Positions 57,185 through 64,000 of a stretch of DNA of 64,000 bases are shown here, piece by piece. How positions within the stretch are numbered: the stretch's first letter is position 1; every line of letters starts with the position of its first letter. This DNA is from Burkholderia ubonensis (lineage in GTDB: Bacteria > Pseudomonadota > Gammaproteobacteria > Burkholderiales > Burkholderiaceae): NCBI RefSeq assembly GCF_902833085.1, contig NZ_CADFEB010000004.1, positions 372,001 through 436,000 of the forward strand, read 5' to 3'. A program made the position numbers and the translations under genes. The notes under the pieces are model-generated. The model was not told where the DNA came from and searched no databases. It saw only the letters and a program-made list of their open reading frames with translations.

Positions 57185-57946
57185 ATGCAGTTGAAGAAAG
57201 CGGTTGCAGCTTGTGGCGTGGCGTTCCTGCTGAGCGCGTGCGGCGGCATGCAGGGTCTCGACGCGAACGGCCTCGCGTCGGCCGGCTCGAACATGCTCAA
57301 GGCGGCGACGCTGTCGGACGCCGACATCGCCGCGCTGTCGAACGACTCGTGCAAGTCGAGCGACGCCCAGTCGAAGATCGCCGCGCCGGGCAGCGCGTAC
57401 GCGAAGCGCCTGACGAAGGTGATGGCGGGCTTCGGCGACATGACGCTGAACGGCCAGAAGATCAACTACAAGGTCTACATGACCAAGGACGTCAACGCGT
57501 GGGCGATGGGCAACGGCTGCGTGCGCGTGTATAGCGGCCTGATGGACATGATGAACGACGACGAGCTGCGCGGCGTGATCGGCCACGAAATGGGCCACGT
57601 CGCGCTCGGCCACTCGAAGAAGGCGATGCAGACCGCCTACGCGGTGAGCGCGGCGCGCAGCGCGGCCGGCGCGGCGTCGCCGGGCGTGGCGGCGCTGACC
57701 AACTCGCAGCTCGGCGACATCACCGAGAAGTTCATCAACGCGCAGTTCTCGCAATCGCAGGAAAGCGCGGCCGACGACTACTCGTTCGACCTGCTCAAGC
57801 AGAAGGGCATGAACCAGAAGGGTCTGGTCACGTCGTTCCAGAAGCTCGCGAAGCTGGACGGCGGCAAGAGCTCGATGATGGATTCGCACCCGTCGTCGGC
57901 GAGCCGCGCGCAGCACATCCAGGATCGCATCACGAAGGGCAGCTGA
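57185..57946 (+). CDS. M48-family metallopeptidase lipoprotein
   Basis: A 253-residue protein with a lipoprotein signal (AACGVAFLLSACGG, Cys about residue 19). The zinc motif is HEMGHVALGH, followed by NAQFSQSQESAADDYSFDLLKQKG with the third metal ligand, and it ends SSASRAQHIQDRI. Related proteins (LoiP, YcaL) are periplasmic quality-control proteases attached to the outer membrane. I chose the ATG at 57185 as start of the signal peptide. A terminator follows. Confidence 0.92.
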   Translation: MQLKKAVAACGVAFLLSACGGMQGLDANGLASAGSNMLKAATLSDADIAALSNDSCKSSDAQSKIAAPGSAYAKRLTKVMAGFGDMTLNGQKINYKVYMTKDVNAWAMGNGCVRVYSGLMDMMNDDELRGVIGHEMGHVALGHSKKAMQTAYAVSAARSAAGAASPGVAALTNSQLGDITEKFINAQFSQSQESAADDYSFDLLKQKGMNQKGLVTSFQKLAKLDGGKSSMMDSHPSSASRAQHIQDRITKGS

Positions 57947-57985
57947 TCGAAGCGCCGGCAAGGCCGGCGCTTCAGTCTGCAGACG

Positions 57986-58020
57986 AACCCCGCGTTCTCC
58001 GGAGCGCGGGGTTTTGTTTT
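57986..58020 (+). terminator. Terminator after M48 peptidase gene
   Basis: A 9-bp stem AACCCCGCG/CGCGGGGTT with further inner pairing is followed by TTTTGTTTT. It ends the M48 peptidase transcript. A second GC-rich hairpin without a T-run precedes it at 57951-57971. Confidence 0.88.
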
Positions 58021-58026
58021 TTCAGG

Positions 58027-59724
58027 TTACGGCACCATGCCCGGCAGCACGTACGCCTGCACGAGCGTGATCAGCCCGACGATCACCGCGAACAGCAGGC
58101 TGTGCCGGACCGTGAAGCGGAACAGCTCCGCTTCCTTGCCGACGAGGCCCGTCGCCGCGCACGCGACCGCGATCGACTGCGGCGAGATCATCTTCGCGGT
58201 CACGCCGCCCGTCGTGTTCGCGGCGACGGCGAGCGTGTCCGGCAGGCCGAGCTGGTGCGCGGTTGCCTGCTGCAGCGAGCAGAAGAGGGCATTCGACGAC
58301 GTGTCCGAGCCGGTCAGGAACACGCCGAGCCAGCCGAGGAACGGCGAAAAGAACGGGAACGCGGCGCCGGTGCCGGCGAGCAGCAGCGCGAGCGTCGACG
58401 ACATCCCCGAATAGTTCGCGACGAATGCGAACGCGAGCACGAAGCCGATCGACAGCATCGGGCGCGCGAGCTCCTTCAGCGTCTCGCCGAACGTGACGAG
58501 CGCGTCGCGCGGCTTCATCCGCAACAGCACGATCGAGATCAGCGCGGTCACGAGGATCGCGCTGCCGACGGCCGACACGAGGTCGATCTTCAGCACCGCG
58601 TCGAGCGCCTTCGGCGTCGCGACGATCGGCGCGGTCTTGACGACGAGCTGGTCGAGCGCCGGCACCTTGAACTTCAGCACGGTCGCGGCGAGCGCGCCGT
58701 GCGGGGCGAACAGCGCCTTGAACGGCGTGAGGCTCCACACGGTGACGACGCCCGTCAGGATCAGGAACGGCGACCATGCGCGCAGCGTCTGCGCGAACGT
58801 GTACGGCGACGGCTCGCGGCTCGTCGACGAACCGAAGCCGCCGAAGCCGCCGAGCGCCGCTGCGCCGCCGCCCGACGCGACCACGCCGCCGGCCGTCTGA
58901 CGGGCGCTGCTCGGCTGCCACACCTTCAGGAACGCGGCGAGCGCGACGAGGCTGACGAGCGACGACGTGATGTCCGGCAGCTCGGGCCCGAGGTGATTCG
59001 ACGTGAAGTACTGCGTGATCGCGAAGCTGCCGCCGGCGACGAGCGCGGCCGGCCACGTCTGGCGCACGCCGCGCAGCCCGTCCATCATGAACACGAGCCA
59101 GAACGGCACCGCGAGCGACAGCAGCGGCAGCTGGCGGCCGGCCATCGCGCCGATGTGGAACGCGTCGATGCCGGTGACCTGCCCCGCGACGATGATCGGG
59201 ATGCCCATCGCGCCGAACGCGACCGGCGCGGTGTTCGCGATCAGGCACAGCCCGGCCGCGTGCAGCGGGCGGAAGCCGAGGCCGACGAGCAGCGCGGCGG
59301 TGATCGCGACCGGCGCGCCGAAGCCGGCCGCGCCTTCTAGGAACGCGCCGAACGAGAAGCCGATCAGCAGCATCTGCAGCCGCTGGTCGTCGGTGATCGA
59401 CAGCACCGACGCGCGGATGACGTCGAACTGGCCGGTCTTGACGACGATCCTGTACAGGAACACCGCGGCGACGATGATCCACGCGATCGGCCAGAGGCCG
59501 TACGCGAAGCCGAAGCCGGCTGCCGCGAGCGCCTGCGGCGCCGGCATCCGGTACGCGAGGATCGCGACGCCGAGCGACAGCAGCAGCGTGATCGCGGCCG
59601 CGACGTGCCCCTTCAGCCGCAAGCCGGCGAGCGCGACGAAAAAGAAGATGATCGGGATCGCGGCGACGAACGCCGACAGCCCGAGGCTGCCGAGCGGGGT
59701 ATAGATCTGTTGCCAGGCCTGCAT
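58027..59724 (-). CDS. lldP: L-lactate permease
   Basis: A 565-residue inner-membrane lactate/proton symporter of the LctP family with about 13 hydrophobic segments. Typical are [27 protein letters not shown] and [63 protein letters not shown] chose the ATG at 59724 (GGAGACAACC before it) over 59739. It is the last gene of lutA-lutC-lutB-lldP, 55 bp after lutB. Confidence 0.95.
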   Translation of the reverse strand: MQAWQQIYTPLGSLGLSAFVAAIPIIFFFVALAGLRLKGHVAAAITLLLSLGVAILAYRMPAPQALAAAGFGFAYGLWPIAWIIVAAVFLYRIVVKTGQFDVIRASVLSITDDQRLQMLLIGFSFGAFLEGAAGFGAPVAITAALLVGLGFRPLHAAGLCLIANTAPVAFGAMGIPIIVAGQVTGIDAFHIGAMAGRQLPLLSLAVPFWLVFMMDGLRGVRQTWPAALVAGGSFAITQYFTSNHLGPELPDITSSLVSLVALAAFLKVWQPSSARQTAGGVVASGGGAAALGGFGGFGSSTSREPSPYTFAQTLRAWSPFLILTGVVTVWSLTPFKALFAPHGALAATVLKFKVPALDQLVVKTAPIVATPKALDAVLKIDLVSAVGSAILVTALISIVLLRMKPRDALVTFGETLKELARPMLSIGFVLAFAFVANYSGMSSTLALLLAGTGAAFPFFSPFLGWLGVFLTGSDTSSNALFCSLQQATAHQLGLPDTLAVAANTTGGVTAKMISPQSIAVACAATGLVGKEAELFRFTVRHSLLFAVIVGLITLVQAYVLPGMVP

Positions 59725-59779
59725 GGTTGTCTCCTCCATATGTCTCTATAGGTCTATCGGTACGGCTCAAAAAGCGGGG

Positions 59780-61225
59780 CTATTCGGGCTGGCCGCGCGC
59801 GCGCAGCAGGTCGGACAGGCTGCGCGGCGCCGGTTCGAGCGGCGTGCGGTGCTGCGTCCAGCCCATCTGCTGCGCGGGCGCGAGCGTGCGCAGGCGCGTC
59901 GCCGCCCAGCGGAACGCGCGGTACGCGCGCGGATGCGCGAACGCGCCGGACCAGAAGCGCCACACGAGGTCTTCCGCGCGGCTGTAGTTCGCGCCCTGGC
60001 CGCGCAGCGGATGCGCGACCGGCTCGTCGGGCTTGCGGTTCGCCTCGGTGCGCAGCCGCACCAGCAGCTGCGGGATCGGAATCCGCACCGGGCACACCTC
60101 GCCGCACGCGCCGCACAGCGTCGACGCGGTCGGCAGGTCGGCGGTCGCGTCGAGGCCGAGCAGGTGCGGCGAGATGATCTTGCCGATCGGCCCCGGATAG
60201 GTCGTGCCGTACGCATGGCCGCCGATCCGCGTATAGACGGGGCAGTGGTTCATGCACGCGCCGCAGCGGATGCATTGCAGCGTCGCGCGCAGCTGTTCGT
60301 CCGCGTACGCCTGCGTGCGGCCGTTGTCGAGCAGCACGAGGTGCAGCTCGCGCGGGCCGTCGCGTTCGCCGTCGCGGCGCGCGCCGGTGATCAGGTTGAA
60401 GTAGGTCGTGATCGCCTGGCCGGTCGCCGAGCGCGTGAGCAGGCTCGACAGCGGCACGATGTGCTCGAGCTTCGCGACGACCTTCTCGATCCCCATGATC
60501 GCGATGTGCGTGTCGGGCACCGTGGTCGACAGGCGGCCGTTGCCCTCGTTCTCGACGAGCCACAGCGTGCCCGTGTCGGCCGCCGCGAAGTTCACGCCCG
60601 ACAGGCCGACGTCCGCATCGACGAACGCCTGGCGCAGCGCGCGGCGGCCGGTCTGGATCAGCTCGTCGACGTCTTCCGTGTAATGCGCGTCCGGAATGTG
60701 CGCCTCGAACAGTTCGGCGATGTCGCCGCGCGTCTTGTGGATCGCGGGCATCACGATGTGCGACGGCTTCTCGCCGGCGAGCTGGACGATGTACTCGCCC
60801 ATGTCGGATTCGATGCAGTCGACGCCGCGCTCGGCGAGGTAATGGTTCAGCTCGATTTCCTCGCTCGCCATCGACTTGCCCTTGATCACGCGGCGCGCCT
60901 GTTTCGCCTGCACGATGCCGAGCACGATCGCGTTCGCTTCGTCGGCCGTCTCGGCCCAGTGCACGCGCACGCCGGCCTCGGTGAGCTTCGCCTCGAGCCG
61001 TTCGAGCAGCGCCGGCAGCTGCGCGAGCGCATGCTGCCGGATCGCTTCGCCGAGATCGCGCAGCTGCTGCAGCTCGGCGTCGTCGGGGAATTGCGTCGCA
61101 CGTTTGCCCTGCAGGAAATCCATCGCGCCGCGAAAGCTGCGGCGCAGCTTCGGATCGTCGAGCGCCTGGCGCGCGCGGGCCTTGAAGTCGCCCGGGGCGA
61201 CGAACTGCATCGGGTGGTCGCTCAT
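59780..61225 (-). CDS. lutB: L-lactate utilisation iron-sulfur protein LutB
   Basis: A 481-residue protein with two 4Fe-4S clusters: CIRCGACMNHCPVY (about residue 312) and CGACGEVCPVRIP (about residue 362). The rest is the LutB/LldF-type domain beginning FRGAMDFLQGKRATQFPDD. With LutA and LutC it forms the L-lactate oxidising complex. Its start overlaps the lutC stop (ATGA at 61225-61222). It is in the usual length range. Confidence 0.94.
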   Translation of the reverse strand: MSDHPMQFVAPGDFKARARQALDDPKLRRSFRGAMDFLQGKRATQFPDDAELQQLRDLGEAIRQHALAQLPALLERLEAKLTEAGVRVHWAETADEANAIVLGIVQAKQARRVIKGKSMASEEIELNHYLAERGVDCIESDMGEYIVQLAGEKPSHIVMPAIHKTRGDIAELFEAHIPDAHYTEDVDELIQTGRRALRQAFVDADVGLSGVNFAAADTGTLWLVENEGNGRLSTTVPDTHIAIMGIEKVVAKLEHIVPLSSLLTRSATGQAITTYFNLITGARRDGERDGPRELHLVLLDNGRTQAYADEQLRATLQCIRCGACMNHCPVYTRIGGHAYGTTYPGPIGKIISPHLLGLDATADLPTASTLCGACGEVCPVRIPIPQLLVRLRTEANRKPDEPVAHPLRGQGANYSRAEDLVWRFWSGAFAHPRAYRAFRWAATRLRTLAPAQQMGWTQHRTPLEPAPRSLSDLLRARGQPE

Positions 61226-61953
61226 CGCGCAGCTCCTTGGCGCTCACGCGGGTTCGCGGCGCCGGCCGGCTCGGTGACGATCACGACCCACAGGCGGCGT
61301 GGGCCGTGCGCGCCGTACGCGAGCGTCTGCTGGATGTCGGAGGTCTTCGACGGTCCCGACACCAGCACGAGATTGGTCGGCATGCCCGCCTGCCAGCGTT
61401 CGGCATGCACGGCCGCATGGAGGTCCGCGTGCAGCGTGCGCGCATGGACGAGCGCGACGTGCAGCGGCGGCACCAGCGACACGGTGCGCGGCGTGCCGGC
61501 GTCGGGCGCGAGCACGAGCGTGCCGGTCGCCGCGATGCCCGAGCGCGCGACCGTGAAGCCCGCGTCGATCGTGTCGAACAGCTCGGCTTTCCATGCGTCG
61601 ATCGGCCGGTCGAACGGCACGGCCGCGACGGTGTCGGGCAGCGCGCGGGCCAGCGCCGCCGATTCGGCGCGGGCCGGGTCGAGCAGCAGGCGGCGCACGC
61701 CGGCCGCGGCGAGGCGCGCGGCGAGCTGCGCGGGCCACGCGGCCGCGTTCGCGCACCAGACGTCGGCGTGCGACGCGGCGAGCGCGGCCTGCAGCGCTTG
61801 CGCGAGCGCGTGCGGATCGGCCGGGGCGGCGGCGCGCCGGCCCGCGTAGTGGCGGTCGATGCGGGCGTCGAGGCGGGTAGCGTCAGCGGCGGCGGATGTA
61901 GCGGCGGGCGCTGCCGTGCGCAGCCGCGCGAGGATGGCTTCGCGCGCGCTCAC
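61222..61953 (-). CDS. lutC: L-lactate utilisation protein LutC
   Basis: A 243-residue LUD-domain protein read from a GTG at 61953. It includes FTVARSGIAATGTLVLAPDAGTPRTVSLVPPLHVALV and, near the C-terminus, NLVLVSGPSKTSDIQQTLAYGAHGPRRLWVVIV, the pattern of LutC/YkgG. It is the third component of the lactate oxidase complex. GTGA at its start overlaps the lutA stop, so translation is coupled. The unusually Ala-rich N-terminal quarter is typical of GC-rich genomes. Confidence 0.92.
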   Translation of the reverse strand: MSAREAILARLRTAAPAATSAAADATRLDARIDRHYAGRRAAAPADPHALAQALQAALAASHADVWCANAAAWPAQLAARLAAAGVRRLLLDPARAESAALARALPDTVAAVPFDRPIDAWKAELFDTIDAGFTVARSGIAATGTLVLAPDAGTPRTVSLVPPLHVALVHARTLHADLHAAVHAERWQAGMPTNLVLVSGPSKTSDIQQTLAYGAHGPRRLWVVIVTEPAGAANPRERQGAAR

Positions 61954-62750
61954 CGATCGTCTCCGCGCAGCGACGCCGCGCCGGCGGTGCGGCGCCACAG
62001 GAAGCTCGCGAGGTGCTCGACCGGCAGCGGCGCGCCGGCCTTCGCCGCCGCGTGGCCGATGTTCAGCAGGCAGCCGCAGTCGGCGGACACGAGCCGGTCG
62101 CAGCCGGTTGCGCACGCCGCCGCGACCTTGTCGCGCACCATCGCGCCGGAGATGTCGGGATGCTTCAGCGAGAACGTGCCGCCGAAGCCGCAGCATTCGG
62201 ATTCGCGTTCGTGTTCGATGCGGGTCACGCCGGGCAGCGCGTCGACGAGCGCGACGCCATGCGCACGCGTGCCCATTTCGCGCCGCGCCGCGCACGACGT
62301 ATGCAGGACCACGCGCTCGTCCGGCGCAGCGGCAGGGGCGAGCGCGTCGAGCCGCACGCCGAGCACATGAACGATGAATTCGGCGAGTTCGTACACGCGT
62401 TCGGCGATCGCGCGGGCCTTCGCGCCGTTCACGGGGTCGTCGGCGAACAGCGCCGGCCAATGGTGCCGCATCATGCCCGCGCACGAGCCGGACGGGACGA
62501 TCACGGGCCACGGCTCGGCGAACAGGTCGAGCTGCGCGGCGGCGACGCGGCGCGCGTCGTCGGGATTGCCGCTGCTGTACGCGGGCTGCCCGCAGCAGCT
62601 CTGGCCCCGCGGATAGTGGACGGTCAGGCCTTCGCGCTCCAGCAGCCGCACCGCGTCGAGCCCCGCGTCGGGGACGAACAGGTCGACCAGGCAGGTCGCG
62701 AACAGATAGACGTCCGCGGGCGCGGCCGGGGGGTAGTGCCTTTCGTTCAT
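61950..62750 (-). CDS. lutA: L-lactate utilisation protein LutA
   Basis: A 266-residue Fe-S oxidoreductase with two CCG domains: GQSCCGQPAYSSG and SECCGFGGTFSLK. It opens VYLFATCLVDLFVPDAG, as in LutA/YkgE. It is first gene of the lutA-lutC-lutB-lldP operon. I chose the ATG at 62750 (GGAGCGAGAC before it) over 62762. It is divergent from the FadR-type regulator, with 123 bp of shared promoter DNA between them. Confidence 0.94.
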   Translation of the reverse strand: MNERHYPPAAPADVYLFATCLVDLFVPDAGLDAVRLLEREGLTVHYPRGQSCCGQPAYSSGNPDDARRVAAAQLDLFAEPWPVIVPSGSCAGMMRHHWPALFADDPVNGAKARAIAERVYELAEFIVHVLGVRLDALAPAAAPDERVVLHTSCAARREMGTRAHGVALVDALPGVTRIEHERESECCGFGGTFSLKHPDISGAMVRDKVAAACATGCDRLVSADCGCLLNIGHAAAKAGAPLPVEHLASFLWRRTAGAASLRGDDR

Positions 62751-62830
62751 GTCTCGCTCCATGGGACGGCGGCCCGGCACGCGGGCCGGCTTTCGCTGCA
62801 TAATTCCCGCGACGGCGCGTTGGTTCAAAT

Positions 62831-62841
62831 TGGTTGGGCCA
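62831..62841. promoter_or_regulatory. Candidate LldR operator upstream of the regulator
   Basis: TGGTTGGGCCA lies between lutA and the regulator gene, 33 bp ahead of the regulator start. It differs by one base from the perfect repeat TGGTTGGACCA found at 63597. FadR-family proteins bind TGGT/ACCA half-sites, so it could be an operator for the divergent promoters. Confidence 0.6.
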
Positions 62842-62873
62842 GTCGCATCGCCCAGCATTCTGGAGACCCGACG

Positions 62874-63593
62874 ATGGCAGCAGGCATGGCGGCCCGTGGC
62901 CGGACCGAAGTGGTGATGCGCAAGATCGAGACGGCATTGCTCGACGGCACGTGGCCGGCCGGCGCCCGGCTGCCGGCGGAGCGGGTGCTCGCGGAGCAGT
63001 ACGGCGTCGCGCGCAACACGATCCGCGAGGCGATCCAGCGGCTCGTCGCGCGCGGTCTGCTGCAGAGCCGGCGCGGCGCGGGCGTGTACGTGACGGACCA
63101 GCTGCGCGCCGGCATCGCGTCGCCGTGGGGGCAGCTCGTCGCCGACCATCCGGCGCTGCGCGACGACATCCTCGAGTTCCGCCGCGTGCTCGAGGGCGCG
63201 ACCGCGTATTTCGCCGCGCTGCGCGCCGACGCGGGCGACCGCCGCCGGATCCGCGCGCTGATGCGCGAGCTCGAAGCCGCGCACGCGAACGACGACCGCG
63301 CGGTCGAGGCCGCGACCGACTCGAAGCTGCACGAGGCGATCGCGCTCGCGTCGCACAACACGATGTTCCTGCACCTGCATACGAGCGTGATCGGCATGCT
63401 GCGCGAGCACATCACGGTCAACGCGACCGGGATGAGCGAGCAGGACGCGGGCGCGGCGGAGCAGCTGCTGCGACAGCACCGGGTCGTCTGCGACGCGATC
63501 TGCGCGCAGCGGCCCGAGGAGGCGCGCACCGCGATGCAGACGCACATCGACTACGTGCGCAGTCACTTCGAGCGGCGCGGCGACGCGCTCTGA
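62874..63593 (+). CDS. lldR: FadR-type GntR-family regulator of lactate genes
   Basis: A 239-residue regulator. Residues ~8-75 form a winged helix (MRKIETALLDGTWPAGARLPAERVLAEQYGVARNTIREAIQRLVARGLLQSRRGAGVYV). An all-helical FCD effector domain with metal-binding His/Asp follows (DDILEFRRVLEG; EAIALASHNTMFLHLHTSV; QHRVVCDAI). It is divergent from lutA, the standard place for LldR, which responds to lactate. TGGAGA precedes the ATG at 62874. Confidence 0.9.
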   Translation: MAAGMAARGRTEVVMRKIETALLDGTWPAGARLPAERVLAEQYGVARNTIREAIQRLVARGLLQSRRGAGVYVTDQLRAGIASPWGQLVADHPALRDDILEFRRVLEGATAYFAALRADAGDRRRIRALMRELEAAHANDDRAVEAATDSKLHEAIALASHNTMFLHLHTSVIGMLREHITVNATGMSEQDAGAAEQLLRQHRVVCDAICAQRPEEARTAMQTHIDYVRSHFERRGDAL

Positions 63594-63596
63594 GAT

Positions 63597-63607
63597 TGGT
63601 TGGACCA
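63597..63607. promoter_or_regulatory. Perfect FadR-type inverted repeat after lldR
   Basis: TGGTTGGACCA, a perfect TGGT-n3-ACCA inverted repeat, lies three bases after the regulator stop and about 170 bp before the next gene. It matches the site upstream of the regulator within ATTGGTTGGRCCA, which makes a shared regulator likely. Confidence 0.6.
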
Positions 63608-63780
63608 CGTCGCCCGGTGGCGCACACGCGCCGACGGCTGCGGCCCCGCTCATTCAAGCGTCCGTGCGCCGGGCGCGCGCGATTGACCGCGTCATCCGGC
63701 GCCACTTAGAATCGTTTGTCAGCCGCGCGCCGCAGCGTGTGCGGAATGGTTGATCCGCCAGTCGAGAAGGCCCTGTGCTC

Positions 63781-64000
63781 ATGTTCGTCATCCGGCGCGC
63801 GCCGGCCGCCCGCGCGTGGCGCGCCACCTGTCGCTCGGCCCGCGCGCTGGCCGTCTGCACGTTGCTGTCGCTCGTCGCCGCGTGCGCGACGCATCCGCCC
63901 GCCACCACGCTCGAGCGCACGGTGTCCCACGCGTTGCCCGCCGATGCCGCGACGCCGCTGCGCGACGCGCTCGCCGCGCCCGGGGGCGCGCGTCCGGGCG
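63781..64000 (+). CDS. Lipoprotein, probably phospholipase D family (partial)
   Basis: Only the first 73 codons are in the window. They encode a basic signal region (RRAPAARAWRATCRSARALAVCTLLSLVAAC) with the lipobox Cys at about residue 36. LERTVSHALPADAATPLRDAL follows. A SHAL...T.L start after the lipid anchor is typical of Burkholderia phospholipase D-like lipoproteins, but the catalytic HKD motifs lie beyond the edge, so this is a weak family call. Confidence 0.55.
   Translation, partial: MFVIRRAPAARAWRATCRSARALAVCTLLSLVAACATHPPATTLERTVSHALPADAATPLRDALAAPGGARPG

Overview
The window is very GC-rich chromosomal DNA whose conserved blocks match Burkholderia, most likely the B. cepacia complex and chromosome 1. 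The markers are hisC-pth-rplY-prs-tRNA-Gln-ispE-lolB, rapZ-hprK-ptsN-hpf-rpoN-lptBAC-kdsCD, and a phasin with acetoacetyl-CoA genes. Genus is inferred from gene content and order; no database search was run.

Layout. About 0-6.3 kb (minus strand): translation and cell-envelope housekeeping genes from hisC to a TPR protein. 6.3-8.3 kb (plus): the GO-repair pair mutM and mutY. 8.3-17.5 kb (minus): a long envelope and regulatory run comprising a Lon-substrate-domain protein, rapZ, hprK, ptsN, hpf, rpoN, lptB, lptA, lptC, kdsC and kdsD. 17.7-22.8 kb (plus): a CPA2 antiporter, apt, a LysE exporter, a Nudix protein and purU. 22.9-28.5 kb: an AI-2E family transporter and uvrA (minus), then an MFS transporter (plus). 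ssb follows at 28.6 kb.

29.4-35.4 kb is the accessory island of most interest. It holds four small RebB-family proteins, the structural subunits of R-bodies (refractile protein ribbons). With them are an ECF-like sigma factor, a divergent Crp/Fnr-type regulator and three unrecognised proteins. Several candidate operators sit in AT-richer intergenic DNA, and an orphan ParA ATPase follows.

36.8-40.5 kb: a phasin, an acetyl-CoA acetyltransferase, an acetoacetyl-CoA reductase and two small envelope proteins. 40.5-53.0 kb: an aryl-polyene/xanthomonadin-like biosynthetic cluster. Its nine-gene minus-strand operon carries an AMP ligase fused to a dehydratase, a lysophospholipid-type acyltransferase, LolA-like and MMPL export proteins, a polysaccharide deacetylase, a ketosynthase, a chain-length-factor-like protein and a dehydratase. 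It diverges from ACP, ketoreductase and glycosyltransferase genes. No ammonia lyase or thioesterase is in the window, so the aryl starter would have to come from elsewhere.

53.1-57.0 kb: a GYD protein and a 2-oxoacid dehydrogenase E1-alpha/E1-beta/E2 operon without E3. 57.2 kb: an M48 lipoprotein protease. 58.0-63.6 kb: an L-lactate utilisation operon (lutA-lutC-lutB-lldP) with a divergent FadR-type regulator flanked by two matching candidate operators. The window ends inside a lipoprotein gene that is probably of the phospholipase D family.
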